A stretch of 64,000 bases of DNA from Tenrec ecaudatus (Eukaryota > Chordata > Mammalia > Afrosoricida > Tenrecidae), in NCBI RefSeq assembly GCF_050624435.1, contig NC_134535.1, forward strand, positions 70,986,494 through 71,050,493, read 5' to 3'. Every line of letters begins with the position of its first letter. Positions within the stretch are counted from its first letter, which is position 1. The position numbers were made by a program, and so were the translations under genes. The notes beneath the pieces were generated by a model. The model was not told the origin of the DNA. It searched no databases and was given only the letters and a program-made list of their open reading frames with translations. Shown in pieces: positions 9,885-21,663 of this stretch.

Positions 9885-11530
9885 TTTTATTTTATATATT
9901 TTAATCATTTTACTGGGGGCTCGTACAACTCTTATCACAATCAATATATACATCCATTGTGCCAAGCACTTTTCTACATTTGTTGCCATCAACATTCTCA
10001 AAACATTTGCCTTCTACTTGAGCCCTTAAAATAAAGTCCTCATTTTTTCCCTTCCCTTCCCACTCCCCACTCCCTCATGACCCCTACATAATTCATAAAT
10101 TATTATTATTTTGTCATATGTTACACTGTCCGACGTCTCTCCTCACTCACTCCTCTGTTGTCCATCACCCAGGGAGGAGGTTACACGCAGATTCTTGTAA
10201 TCATTTCCCCCTTTCCACCCCACATTTCTTCCACCCTCCAGGCATCACCACTCTCACCACTGGTCCTGCAGGGGTCATCTGTCCTGGAATCCCTGTTTCC
10301 AGTTCTTATCTGTACCAGTGTACATCCTCTGGTCTAGCCAGATTTGTAAGGTAAAATTGGGATTATGATGGTAGGGGCGGGGGAGGAAGCATTTAAGGAC
10401 TAAAGGAAAGTTATATGTTTTATTGTTACTACCCTGCACCCTGACTGGCTCATCTCATCCCCACAACCCTTCAGTCAGGGGGTCTCTGGCTGCCTACTGA
10501 TGGGATTTGAGTTTCCACTCTGCACTCACCCTCATTTACAATTATATGATTTTTTTGTTCTTTGGTGACTGATACCTGATCCCTTCGACATCTCATGATC
10601 ACACACGCTGGTGTGTTTATTCTTCCATGTGGGTTTTGTTGCTTCTGAGCTAGATGGCCACTTGTTTATCTTCAAGCTTTAAGACCTGAGACGCTATATC
10701 TTTTGATAGCTGGGCACCATCAGCCTTCTTCACCACATTTACTTATGCACACGTTTGTCTTCAGTAATCATATTGGGAAGATGGGCACCCCACTGATATG
10801 ATTTTTTGTTCTTTGATATCTGATACCTGGTCCCTACTACACCTCGTGTGCTTTTTCCATGTGGGATTTGATGTTTCTGAGCTAGATAGCCACTTGGTTA
10901 TCTGCAAGCCTTTAAGACCCCAGATGCTATACCTTTTGATAGCCAGCACCATCAGCTTTCTTCATCACATTTGCTTATGCACACATTTGTCTTTAGTGAT
11001 CGTGTTAGGCAGGTGTGCATCCTGGAATGCCAATTTAATAGAACAATGTGTTCTTGCATTGAGTAAGTAATTGAGTGGAGGCCCAATGTCCATCTGCTGC
11101 CTTAATACTAAACCTATAAATGTATGCACATAGATCTATTTCCCCACCATGCTATATAAATATATTTACATATGTGCATGCCTGTATTTAGACCTCTATT
11201 AATACCCTTTGTCACCTAGTTCTTTCCTCTATTTCATTTCACTTTCCTCTTGTCCCACTATCATGCTCAGTCTTCATTTGGGTTTCAGTAATTTCTCTTG
11301 GTTACCTTGCCCTTGCTGAATCCCTATCAGACCTCTCACACCCTCCTTGCCACTAATTTTGGATCCCTTGTTGCTCCCCTGTCCCTGGGTTGGTTAACAC
11401 CACCTCCTAACCACTGCCTCCCCCACTTCCAGGTCCCCCCAGAATCATTGATCCTGTTGGCACTGGGTCACAGACTCATCTGTGTCGATTGGTGGGCCTA
11501 GAATGTAAATGTATGAGTAAATTCAGAAAT
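9885..11530 (-). mobile_element. L1, lineage-specific family, 3' UTR region
   Basis: Starts in + orientation with a T-rich end (complement of the A tail), then TTTTACTGGGGGCTCGTACA and ATCACAATCA, the same 3' end as the + strand copy at 5049-5472. It continues through the same long 3' UTR as the copy at 16368-17400, then extends beyond it. It holds an internal tandem duplication (10544-11045). Open frames within are antisense UTR and not genes. Confidence 0.82.
10544..11045 (-). repeat. Two-copy tandem duplication (about 250 bases) in L1 3' UTR
   Basis: Both units begin ATATGATTTTTTTGTTCTTT and run through GATACCTG-TCCC, CTTCCATGTGGG, GAGCTAGAT-GCCACTTG and TGATAGC. Unit 1 is 10544-10795 and unit 2 starts at 10796. 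The other long copy of this UTR (16960-17270) has only one unit. Divergence between the units is clear, so the duplication is not recent. Confidence 0.8.
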
Positions 11531-12363
11531 TGTTTGAACATTTCTTTGCTGTTTGTATGAAAGTTTACAGAGCAAACAAATTTCTCATTCAACAATGCAT
11601 GCACAGTTTGTTTCGCGGCATTGGTTGCAATCCTCTCAACCTGAAATCACACTTCCTATGGCTTCTGCTGGGTTTTTTGTTTCTATTCGACAGTCTTTTC
11701 TGCTCCTTCTGATTTTCAATATTTGGTATGGAGAAAATGCTACCCGTTGTCCTCATACCGTTGCTTATACTGAGGAGCACAACTCTCATGGTATTATTGT
11801 TCACTTTGTGAGCCTGCCTTTGTTTAACTGAATGGTGACCTTCAGGAGTGGATTCAGGTTTCAATTCATGGTTTTTAGGGTAACCAAAAGAGTCATATTC
11901 TCTGGGGTTCTACTAGTCTCTGTCAGATCAGAAAATATGGTCCTTTTCATAACTTTGCAGTTGGTTCTAAGTTTTCTTCTTCTCTGTCCTGGACCCTCTA
12001 CTGTGTCTCAACCCGAATAGTAAGTTTAAACAAGGCATTATTTGTTGCTCTACTCTCAGGCTAGTGGCAGCTGTGGTTTGCATAGCTCATTAGTTCCTTG
12101 AACTAATTATTTTCTTGAATCTTTGATTTATTTCATTCTTCCTTGCTCCAGACAAGGAGAGATCAATAGTAGCATCTTAGATAGCTACTTTCCAACTTTT
12201 AAATCCCTGGTGCTACTCACCAAAGTGAGATGTAAACACCGTATTCTCGGGCTATGTTATGACAGTTTACTTAGATGTCTCCTGAGACTATGATCCCAAA
12301 CCTTCAGTGTTTTTGCTATGATTAAGATGTTTGTGAAATGTTGCCCCAGGTATAACCTATTAA

Positions 12364-12574
12364 AGGAGACCTGATAGCATAGTGCTTAAATGTTGGGCTG
12401 TGAACCACAGTGTCGGTAGTACAAAACCATCATTCCCTTCGAGGGAGAAAAGTGAGGCTTTCTACTCCTGAAAGGCGTTCCTGCCTCGACAGTTCATAGA
12501 TTCAGTTCTATGCTGTACTATCGGGTCAGTATGCATTAGATTCAAATTGATAACAGTCAGTTTTTAGTTTGGGG
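12364..12574 (+). mobile_element. AfroSINE nested in older L1
   Basis: Begins GGAGACCTGATAGCATAGTG (degraded head), shows GTTGGGCTGTGAACCAC and AGTGAGGCTTTCTACTCCTG, and ends AACAGTCAGTTTTTAGTTTG. These are the standard AfroSINE blocks in order. Confidence 0.9.
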
Positions 12575-13057
12575 TATTTTGCATATAAACCAGATGTATT
12601 TGCAGCACATGCAAATGCATATACAGACATAGCATCTGTCAAATCAAAACATGCTTTTGGTGTACTCCCATATTGCATTTCCCTCCTGTCCAGCTTTTAT
12701 AGCTCCCTGTAAATCCACTCGTACTTCAGAATGATATGTGACACTGTACTTGCCTTTGCTTCTTCGTACGCTTGTCTACTTCCCACCCATCTCCCTTTGC
12801 CTTGATCATGTAGTGTTTATTTTTCCTTGTTGTGTATTGCTTTCCCGTCACCAAAGTTGATACATGTCTACCCTATTGTTTGAAATTTTCCCTGATAATG
12901 ATCAAAGAATATTTCTTTCTGTGTGTAAACATTTTTTACTTTTATTCTAGTCGTCTTATGCAGTGCTTATCCTTGTGTGATTGACTTCTCATTCGGCAAA
13001 ATGTCCTCCGGCTCTTCAGTTCCATGTAGTATTCCATTGGGTTTATGTAAGGTGGTC

Positions 13058-13222
13058 TTTTTTCTTTCTTTTTTTCTCTCTGTCTCTTTTACTGGGGCTT
13101 TTACATCTCTTATCACAATCCATACATTCATCCAGTGAGTCAAGCACATTTTCACATAAGCCAACATCATCATTTTCAAAGCATTCTCTTCCCACTTGAG
13201 CCCCTGACATCAGCTCCCCAAA
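13058..13222 (-). mobile_element. Short L1 3' end nested in older L1
   Basis: A T/C-rich start (complement of the A tail) is followed by TTTTACTGGGGCTTTTACA, ATCACAATCCATACATTCATCC and CTTCCCACTTGAGCCC, the family's 3' terminus. It is truncated after about 160 bases, and the host L1 resumes at CTTCTATCCATTGATGG. Confidence 0.82.
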
Positions 13223-13540
13223 GCTTCTATCCATTGATGGGAACATAAATTTCACCCCATATTTTTGTTAATGTGAGTAATGCTGGAAATGAACATGGGC
13301 ATTCATATGTATATGTGTTTGTGCCCTGGCTTTTCTTTTCTAAGACATATGCTTCATAACAGACTTTCTGGACCACACGATTTTCTAATTCTAACGTTTG
13401 AAGAAGTGTCACAGCATTTTCCATACTGGTTGTATTTCTTCTATAATAGCTACAATTTGAGACTTTTCATTTATGTTTTTAATCCATATGAAGTTTTTGT
13501 ACATTGTATAAACTCTGAATCATGCTGCCAATATAATTTT

Positions 13541-13665
13541 TGCTACTAACCATGAGATCCGTGCTTTGAAACCACCTGCCACTCTGCATCCTCCTCGGGA
13601 AAGGGTTACAATCACAGAAACCACTAGGGCATTTGGGTCACTACGAGTTGACAGTGTGTTTTCAT
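13541..13665 (+). mobile_element. AfroSINE, 5'-truncated, nested in older L1
   Basis: Starts inside the head (CTAACCATGAGATCC, then TTTGAAACCACC), continues GGGTTACAATCACAGAAACC and GGTCACTACGAGTTGACAGTG. Only the first 40 or so bases of the SINE are missing. Confidence 0.8.
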
Positions 13666-14450
13666 GGCAATAGTTTTTGAGTTTTAGCATTTAATGGTTA
13701 CTGATTCTTAGTATAAGAACAATTGTCCACAGAGAGGTAATTATTTCTGGGTTCTCAATTCTGTACCATTAGTTGTTGTGTTGTTCATTGTGTTTTGACT
13801 ATCATTGCTGTATAACTGGATCAGAAATTAGGGAGTGTTAAGCCTTCAACTTTGTTCTTTACCAGTAGTGCTTTGCTTCTCTGGTCTCATTTTCAATATA
13901 ATGTCTGTGATTAGGTGTTTTTTTCCTTGTATTTTTAAGTACTGTTGATGGAATTTGGGTCAGGAATTGGAAAGGTTATATATATAATTATATATAATTT
14001 TGAGTAATATTGACATTTTCACAGTGCTAAGGATTCATATCTATGATTTCAGAGTATGCATCCATTTGTTAAGGATTCTTACAGTAATACATTCTAAATC
14101 TCTTTGTGTAAATATGGTTAGGATTATTTAATCTCTGGGGTTGATATTGTAAATGGCATTGTTACCTTGATTTCATTTTTCAGAGTTCTCTTTGTTAGTG
14201 TAGAAAAATATAATTTATGTTTGTATTTTAATTTCCTACCCACCTCCTTTGCTTAATTGGTCTTTAGGTTCCAATATCCTTCTTGTAGATTTTCTGAGAT
14301 TTTCTATGTATAGCATTATATCATATGCAAATAGGGAGTTGTGCTTCTTCCTTATTAGTCTGATCACCTTTTATTTCCATTTCTTGCTTTATTTCTATGG
14401 CAACTACACCCTCTACAGCACCTTTCATTGCTGTACATAATCGAGTATAA

Positions 14451-16367
14451 ACTGTTAGGTATCTGTGTTTGTAAGCCCATTGGATCATTCCAGTGTTCCC
14501 AGGAGCCAGTATTAGCCACTTTGAGAAACATCGTGGTAGAGGAATTATGTGGTATGTTTGATTAAGCTGCCATTTTGGTCAGAAAACCCAGGGTTTCTTT
14601 TTAACATTGGAATTTACGTCTGGTTGGGAATGGGTTAAATCATGATATCATCCTTAAGTTTGAGAAGATATATTATCATTCCATCTCTTGAAGAACACCT
14701 GTGATTTGGCAGTTATTTCACACTCAACAGAGGTGAAATCGTCTAAACTGGAAGCTTCTCCCAGGACTTTATCTTACATCCTTCTTTTACGGTTTCAAGA
14801 GAAGCAGCAATATACAAATATCAGAACATAAACAACAGTAGCACAGCTGGCAAGTATTATACACTTGTATGAGTTTTGGTTTGTCTAGATCTTGGCTGTC
14901 CCACCAAAAATTCAATGATACTACAAAGATAGGATTGATTCCAGAATAACTGGTTCTATGGGATAAACTGAATTAAAAATGACATATGATTTCCTTCCAT
15001 CACAACGTAGCAAAATTCAGCAAATTGCCATATATTATATAGCAACCAAATATGTGGTGGAGCCTAGATATCCTATTCTAGTATTGATAATTGCGACCAA
15101 TTCATAGAAGTGGAACAGACACTTCCCCCAATTTGTATGATAAAATTGACGACACCATATACATGCCAGAGGAGTATGAAGAGGTTTATTAGTCACATAG
15201 TAAGGTTTCTGAGCCAGATCTGAGTGGCTTTCCATGATGGTCTGAAAAAATGGTGGCATTAGTTTATTTTGCTCATGAGCTAAGACTGGCATTATAGTTC
15301 TCACATCTGGGTACATACAGCGAAAGAGAGTATTGGGCTTTCTTATCAACATGCCAACAAGTGGGGCTGAGAGAGAAAAGTATAGTGAAAGTTGTCACAA
15401 ATCAAACAGAAAGTACAAAGTTAGTCTTACATATTAGAGTTTCCATATTGCATTTCAATATGGAAAATATGCATATATTAAATATCATTAAGGGATAAAG
15501 TGGGTTAAGAAAGCAAATGCCTAATAAAACACATTAATATTAAAAAAGGATCAAACTTTAAATTGGGAAACATTAAAAAGTGAATGTGGGGACCAATAAC
15601 TGAATCTGAAATGGATTTGGAATGGTATGTGAAGGAAAGCATAATAATTTACTTCATAATGTGAAATGATATATGCTCATATTAAAGTTTCAATTTCTTT
15701 ATGAAGAATTATTTTATGGGTTGTGCCAAGTAATCAGATTTAATTCTGGATAGCCCAGTTTATCTACTTAAATTATCAAGCATTAAAATTGAATTTAAAT
15801 AATTTAGTCCTACATATGTATAAAACGTTAAGATGGGAAAACCTAGCTATTTATTTCAACAGCAAGAAATAAAGCAGACTGGAAATATATATATCCTGAT
15901 AGTTCTACAGTGACCAAAATGGCCAAATTCAAGATTGAAATAAAAATGTATTTACAACCTCAGTAAGATTTAGCTATCAGTTTAAGAAGCAGCATGTTAG
16001 TCCTCTCTAAAAATCTCAAATGTATAAATCATACTTTATGCTGACTAGTCTAAATAGTATGATCATTCATAATCCATTTACCAACAACCTTATATTTTAA
16101 GTGCCTTTTATTGCAGATAATATTTCACAAAAATACATTAAAATTTACTCTTTCAGAAGGAAAACATATTAAAGTGAACTGAATATCTGTGTGTCTAAAT
16201 ATGTTTTGGATAAATAGAGGGCAGTGGAAGGACAAACTGTTATTTTTATAAATTCTGTAATATATTTTTACGGTCACTCATACTGACTTCCAAATATAGT
16301 TTTTGATAAATATATTTCCACAAAATTCATTGTACTTATCTTTTTGCATTAGTAGAGACTCATATAT
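14451..16367. other. Unassigned, one unrecognised 105-codon frame
   Basis: About 1.9 kb with no repeat I can name. A frame on the minus strand (15035-15352) encodes 105 residues rich in aromatic residues with motifs such as DLAQKPYYVTN and PLACIWCRQFYH. It starts with Met but has no convincing family, and could be a fragment of an old retroelement. The rest is AT-rich. Confidence 0.4.
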
Positions 16368-17400
16368 TGTTTATAATAATTTTATTGGGACCTTATATAA
16401 CTCTTATCACAATCCATCCATCCATCCATTGTGTCATACATTTGTACATTTGTTGCCCTCATCATTTTCAAAATATTTTCTTTCTACTTGAGCCCTTGAT
16501 ATCAACTCCTTATTTTTTCCCTCCCTCCTGCACCCTTCTTCCCTCACAAACACTTGATGATTTTTTTTCATGTCTTACTTTGACCGATGTCCATTCTCCA
16601 GGGAGGGGGTTATATGCAGATCATTTTGATTGGTTCCCCCTTTCTCCCCCTGCCATCCCCTTCCCTCTTGGTATCACTCCTCTCATTATTGTTCTTCAAG
16701 GGTTCATCTGTCCTGGATTCCCTTTGTTTCCAGCTCTTATCTGTACCCATGTGAGTGCTCTGGTCTAGCTGGATTTATAAGGTAGAATTGGGATCATGAT
16801 AGCGGATGGGGAGGAAGCATTAAAGAACTAGAGGAAAGTTGTATGTTTCATCAGTGCTATATGCATCATGACTGGCTTGTCTCTTCCTTGTGACTCTTCT
16901 GTAAGGGGATGTCCAATTTTCTGCAGATGGGCTTTGGGTCTCCACTCCATACTCCCCCTCATGATATATTTTTTTTGTTCTGGGTCTTTGCTAGCTGATA
17001 TCAGATCCCATTGACACCTCATGATCACAAAGGCTGGTGTGTTTCTTCCATGTAGACTTTTTGCTTCTCAGCTAGATGACCACTTGTTTATCTTCAAGCC
17101 TTTAGACCCCTGATGCTATATCTTTTGATAGCTGGGCACCATCAGCTCTCTTCACCACATTTGCTATGAACCCATTTTGTCTTCAGCAATTGTGTTGGGA
17201 AGCTGAGCATCATGGAATGCCAGGTTATTAGGACAAAGTGTTCTTACGTTGAGGGAATACTTGTAGAGGCCCAATGTAAGTCTGCTACCTTGATACTTAA
17301 CAAATTAATATATGTATATACATCTATTTTCCTATTGTTATATGTAAATATATTTACATATGTACATGCCTGTATTTAGACCAGCCATTTAGACTCTTTT
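16368..17400 (-). mobile_element. L1, lineage-specific family, 3' UTR region
   Basis: In + orientation it starts ATAATTTTATTGGGACC, then TCTTATCACAATCC, CTACTTGAGCCC and the same blocks as 9885-11200, including one unit of the 250-base segment that is doubled there. It stops near CTGTATTTAGACC. Frames in it are antisense UTR. Confidence 0.82.
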
Positions 17401-18230
17401 AAATTGCCTCTTCCTAGAAGAGGTAATAGTTCACAAATCTATGAAAAACTGGAAAATGCTTGAACTGTTTATTGAAATAGGATCTTCTATTTTGAGGAGA
17501 GGTTAGGACATTACAATAAGATTAGTTATACTGTTTGTAAATATACTTGAATATAGTAAGAAAATAGTTATTTCCATTAAATAACTTGTCTTCAACCCTC
17601 AAGACAATACTAAAATGCATTTATAATAAAAAACTAACAAATGTCACCTCCTAAAGATAAAAAAGCACAATTCCCAACAGAAAAAATAAATAATATGATT
17701 AGAACTGTGAGTGTTTATATGCAATTGAAGACCAGCATAAAATAATAGAGAATAAACTTACATTTTTAAAAAGCCCTTTTATGTTAAGTGTTGTCTACTC
17801 ATTGAAATGCACTGGAGATTAAACTACAGGGATAATTTGTCTTCAAAATAAAATCATCTCTCTTGGGGAGAAGAGATATTTCACTGGATTTCCCAAAACT
17901 TGTCAAATATTCCTTTTCCAAATAAGATATTCTATTACCTGTTTTATGACTTTATGTTCAGCAAATATATAACAAGGGAGGACATTTTGGCTTCAGTCAG
18001 CAAAACTCTGAGCAATGGTAACATAAAATACAGAGACATTTGTTATGAAATTTACAAGATCTGTATGTGGATGATATTTATTTAACAGCTAATCAATGCA
18101 TTCGAGAAATTGAAATCTTAAATTATTGACATACCAGTCTTCATATATTGACTTTCCTTTTAAATTTGATTAGATTAATTACTTTTTTGTAAAGTAGGCG
18201 GTGTTTATATTTCAAGCCATCAATTTTTCA
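17401..18230. other. Unassigned AT-rich stretch
   Basis: About 830 bases without a named element. The small + strand frame at 17900-18085 is not recognisable. Confidence 0.45.
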
Positions 18231-19310
18231 CTCAACCACTTAAACTACCAAACTCTGTAAAAGGCTACAGTTCTTCAGCATCCTGTTTCTCTTCTCCTTC
18301 GTGAATACTACCATCCTTTGTAGGGGACAGTTCTTTTTATCCTAGCTGGGCTCAGGATCAATGGGTCTTCCTTTAAAATCTTTTTCTTGGGTTGGGAAGA
18401 GGGTCTATCCTATTTGGAGACCTTGAACCTTCTAGGGTTGTTATTTTCTCTAGATTTTTTTCTGTAGACTATTTTTTTTTTCTGCAGATTTTTTGGTTCT
18501 TCCTGTTCTGGATCTAAGTTGTTTCTCTTGATGGTGCCCCGCATAATCTTTAGGTTTTCAGTTTCCAGTTTTTCTGCCTTTCTCTTGAACCCTTTCCCTA
18601 TCGATTGATAGTATTGGAACAGCATTCCTCTGAATTCTTTTTGTGGAAGTTCCAGCATCTTTTCTTCTTCAGAAGTCCTTTCGATCTGGGTGCTGTTCAT
18701 TTGTTTATTTTTCTATCTTATTCGTCCCCACCCCCCACCCCCCGAGGACCAAGGTTTTGTTGTGTGGTGGTGCCGTTGTTAAGGTGGGAAGGATTGCTGG
18801 AGCATCTGGGTCAACTTGACTCTGTCGACTTGGGCCATAAAGAATAATAGAAACCATAAAACGGAAGGAAGAGAAAGGAACAAAGATGAGAAGAGAGGAA
18901 AAAGAGAAAAGGCAACAGTAGCTTGAAATAAAGAGAAGAAATTAAGTAAAATAAAGATGGCAATTGTTGGGGGCACGGGGAAGGGCTCTATTGAGGGGAT
19001 TCTTCTGGTCATGAGTTTTGTAGCTGTACTCAAGGAGAACATGGACAGGCTAAAATGAGATGGTTGGGAATCCAGCAAACACCTGAGGCAGTTGCTGGCC
19101 AGCTGGACGGGACCTGCACTGTGGAGTGGGAAGCAAGGCCTGCTTGTGACACAAGCAGCCACAGGAGGTCTGCTTGTGGTGCAGAGATGAGAGAGTAGAT
19201 GGGCTGGCTGGGATCGGTGGGCCTAGCAATACAGAGGGGGCTTCCAGGAGGAAAGCTCTGGTCACCTTGCAAGCAAGCCTGGCTCTTTTACACCTTTCTC
19301 TGCTCTTGCC
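18231..19310 (-). mobile_element. L1 5' region: 5' UTR and start of ORF1
   Basis: Read on the minus strand, about 600 bases of pyrimidine-rich and locally GC-rich leader (19310 to 18701) precede an ORF1 start at 18700. This arrangement is that of an L1 5' end, whose leader carries the internal promoter. Most L1 copies lose this part, and here it stands without the rest of the element. Confidence 0.62.
18410..18700 (-). pseudogene. L1 ORF1 N-terminal fragment
   Basis: A 96-residue open frame starting MNSTQIERTSEEEKMLELPQ, followed by KEFRGMLFQYYQSIGKGFKR. The E-E-x-LPxKEF--M motif and the charged, coiled-coil-prone sequence that follows resemble the N-terminus of mammalian L1 ORF1p, the RNA-binding chaperone of the L1 particle. 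The full protein is about 300-370 residues, so the coiled-coil remainder, RRM and C-terminal domain are missing. Identification is by motif only. Dead fragment. Confidence 0.6.
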
Positions 19311-20118
19311 TGAAGTCTCTGGGAGGTGGAAGCTTTGATTTATTTAGCTTTCACAGAATTATCTGAGATCACAGGTCACTCAATCTTTTCTTCATGTCAA
19401 GTCTCTTTTGGTTGTTGGAGAGAAGTCAGCCTGTGTGTATGTGAATGCTCAGTCAGCCGTCTTGCCCTGGATTCAACATGCTGGTTTTTCTTTTTTACAT
19501 TTCGACTTTAAGTTTAGAAAATTTTAATTTCAGCTAAGCATATGCATTAGAGGCAATAATAAGAAGCTAGAAGCAATGGGACCTCGATTGCCGCACGTAT
19601 CTGTGAAGCAAGGATTTCTCATAAACCCAAAGCTCTCAGACTGTTGGTAATAATTTACTGGTTAGATCTAGAACACATATTCAGATGCCAAAATCATCAA
19701 TACAGAATTGTGTTGTAAATGGAAGTTGGGTAAGCCAGCCAATAGGGTGAGTTATATCAAGCAATCTTTGGCCATAAATTGGTCTTTAATGAAATGTGAC
19801 AAGAAAATGTGCAATTAGATTTCTAGAAATGAATGCATTTTAACAATTTACTGGAATTATGCTTGAGATATTGCTGTCTTATGTGAATTTTGCTGATGTG
19901 AATATTTTCCTGAAGGAGAAAACAGAAAATTTAATATCTCTTCTGACAGGCCCAACAGCAGAATATGGAATGCCAAGTCTAATGAGGGGCTGCCTCTTTG
20001 TTCCCTGTCCTGAACTAAATGAGACACTTATGGTCTATGTTGTTCAGAAAGGAGTTCATTGAATGTTGAAGTGTGAGAATTACCAGTTCTCCACCATCTT
20101 CTGCAGACAATGAATCAT
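19311..20118. other. Unassigned, no gene seen
   Basis: About 800 bases. A 67-codon + strand frame (19859-20062) has no recognisable family. Confidence 0.45.
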
Positions 20119-21356
20119 GTTGAATATTGTAGTAGTTAGGTTCCATTGAGTTCAAGTTAACTCTTAGGGACCCTATGTAGTACAGACCAAAACATTGCCT
20201 GGGCCTGGACCATCCTCAAAATTATGCTTATGTTTAAGTCCATCAAAGCAACCCTTATTCAAAGTCCAAATTTCATGTGCCTGTGAGGCAATAGAAAATA
20301 TCACGGCTTGGCTCCCGTGTACCTTGGTCCTCAAAGTAGCATACTTTGCAATATTCTAAAGCGGTGCTGTGTGGCATATTTACCCAATGCACCATTTCTT
20401 TTCATGTATTACCTGATGATTGCATGAACATTGACTGTGGACACAAGCAAGTCGAAATACTGAACAACTTCCATTTTTTCTCCATTTATCATGATGTTAC
20501 ATACTGGTCGAGTTGTGAGGCTTTTGGTTTTCATACATTGAGTTGTGATCCATGCTGAAGGCTGAAATCCTTGATTTTCATCAGCAAGTGCTTCAAGTCC
20601 TCCTCATTTTCAGCTAGCAAGTTTGTGTCACCTGCACACTAACTACAGCTTGATTATAAACTTTCTTCCAATCCTGATGTCCCATTATTCTATATATAGA
20701 ATCCAGTTTTTCTGATTACTTCCTCAGCATATAGATTGAATAAGTGTAGTGAGAAGATGCAATTTATGATACTTCTTGACATGACTGAATCTTGCCTAGT
20801 TCTGTTAGATACAATGACTCTATTTTCCCATCTCTTTTGATGCTTCTGCATCATTCAACACGGCTCATGGAGTCAACATTGCCACTCAAGGCTTGAATTT
20901 TTTCTTGAGTACTTTCCATTTTGGACATGCTGAGTGTGTTCCTCCCCTTTTGGTTTTCTAACACTTGGTCTTGACACCTTTCCTTATCGGATTTCACCTT
21001 GTCCTCACTCTCCTTTTGGAATTTCCTGTTCAGCAACTTGACTTCACTATTTCTTGCGTGTGCCTCACCTTACTCTTTCATTAAGAGCAACATTTCAAAA
21101 TCTCTTTTCACATGCACACTTATTTTTCTTCCTTTCCTCTCTTTTCAATTTTTTTTGCTTTCTTCTATCATTGCTTTTTAGTGACCTTGTTTTAATTTCT
21201 TCAAATTCAACCTGAAATTACAAATGAGGAATTAATGCTCTGCTTCACTGTCAGCCCCTAACCTGTCATTGTCTGCTGATCTTGAGTTTCTCCATTGACT
21301 CGTCCCACAGATGTAGTCAATTTGATTACTGTGTATTCCATCTAGAGAAGTCCATA
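20119..21356 (-). mobile_element. RTE LINE copy, 3' half (split by L1)
   Basis: Minus-strand RTE. In + orientation it begins with the tail complement (GGTTCCATTGAGTTCAAG), then TTTCATGTGCCTGTGAGGCA, the segment antisense to the block after the catalytic site (GAGTTGTGATCCATGC) and CAGCTAGCAAGTTTGTGTCACC, which covers the degraded catalytic motif. Near 20780-20820 it jumps to TTGATGCTTCTGCATCATTC, so a large part of the reverse transcriptase is deleted. The endonuclease-to-RT linker follows. It is interrupted at 21357. Confidence 0.85.
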
Positions 21357-21663
21357 TGTACAATGTCTTTTTTAATTTTAGAAAATTTATTTATATTTTT
21401 CTATTATTATTTTTAATCATTTTTATTGGGGGCTCATACAATTCTTATCACAATCCATACATACATCCATGTGTCAAGAACTTATGTACATTTGTTGCCA
21501 TCATCATTCTCAAAATATTTGGCTTCTACTTGAGCCCTTAATATCTGCTGCTCATTTTCCCCCTCCTCCCCACTCCTCCCTACCCCATGAACTCATCATC
21601 ATTGATAAATTATTATTATTTTGTCATAAGTTACACTGTCAGACATTGTACAATCTCTTTTTA
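21357..21663 (-). mobile_element. 5'-truncated L1 inserted in RTE, with 17-base target duplication
   Basis: L1 3' end, with a T-rich start and then ATTTTTATTGGGGGCTCATA. The direct repeats TGTACAATGTCTTTTTT (21357-21373) and TGTACAATCTCTTTTTA (21647-21663) flank it and differ at two bases. The repeat is RTE sequence, as the continuing RTE shows, so it is a true target-site duplication of the L1 type. Confidence 0.9.

Larger units (their letters stand above)
11531..14450 (-). mobile_element. Older L1 copy, 3' UTR to ORF2 3' part, with nested insertions
   Basis: From about 11540 the sequence reads as the reverse complement of an ancient mammalian L1 3' UTR (AGTTTACAGAGCAAACAAAT, later CTAGTGGCAGCTGTGGTT and GCTACTCACCAAAGTGAGAT). 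Around 13225-13440 comes the CTATCCATTGATGG...AATGCTGGAAATGAACATGG region. From about 13690 to 14450 it is antisense to the C-terminal part of ORF2 (GGGTTCTCAATTCTGTACCATT, then TCATATGCAAATAGGGA). Two AfroSINEs and one L1 3' end are inserted in it. No coding potential remains. Confidence 0.75.

Noticed and set aside
16367..16768. 133-codon plus-strand frame
   Set aside because: It lies antisense in the L1 3' UTR copy; related frames recur in other copies of the same UTR (10118-10354, 21469-21690).
18779..19162. 127-codon minus-strand frame
   Set aside because: Low-complexity Phe/Leu/Ser translation of the pyrimidine-rich L1 leader, upstream of the recognisable ORF1 start.
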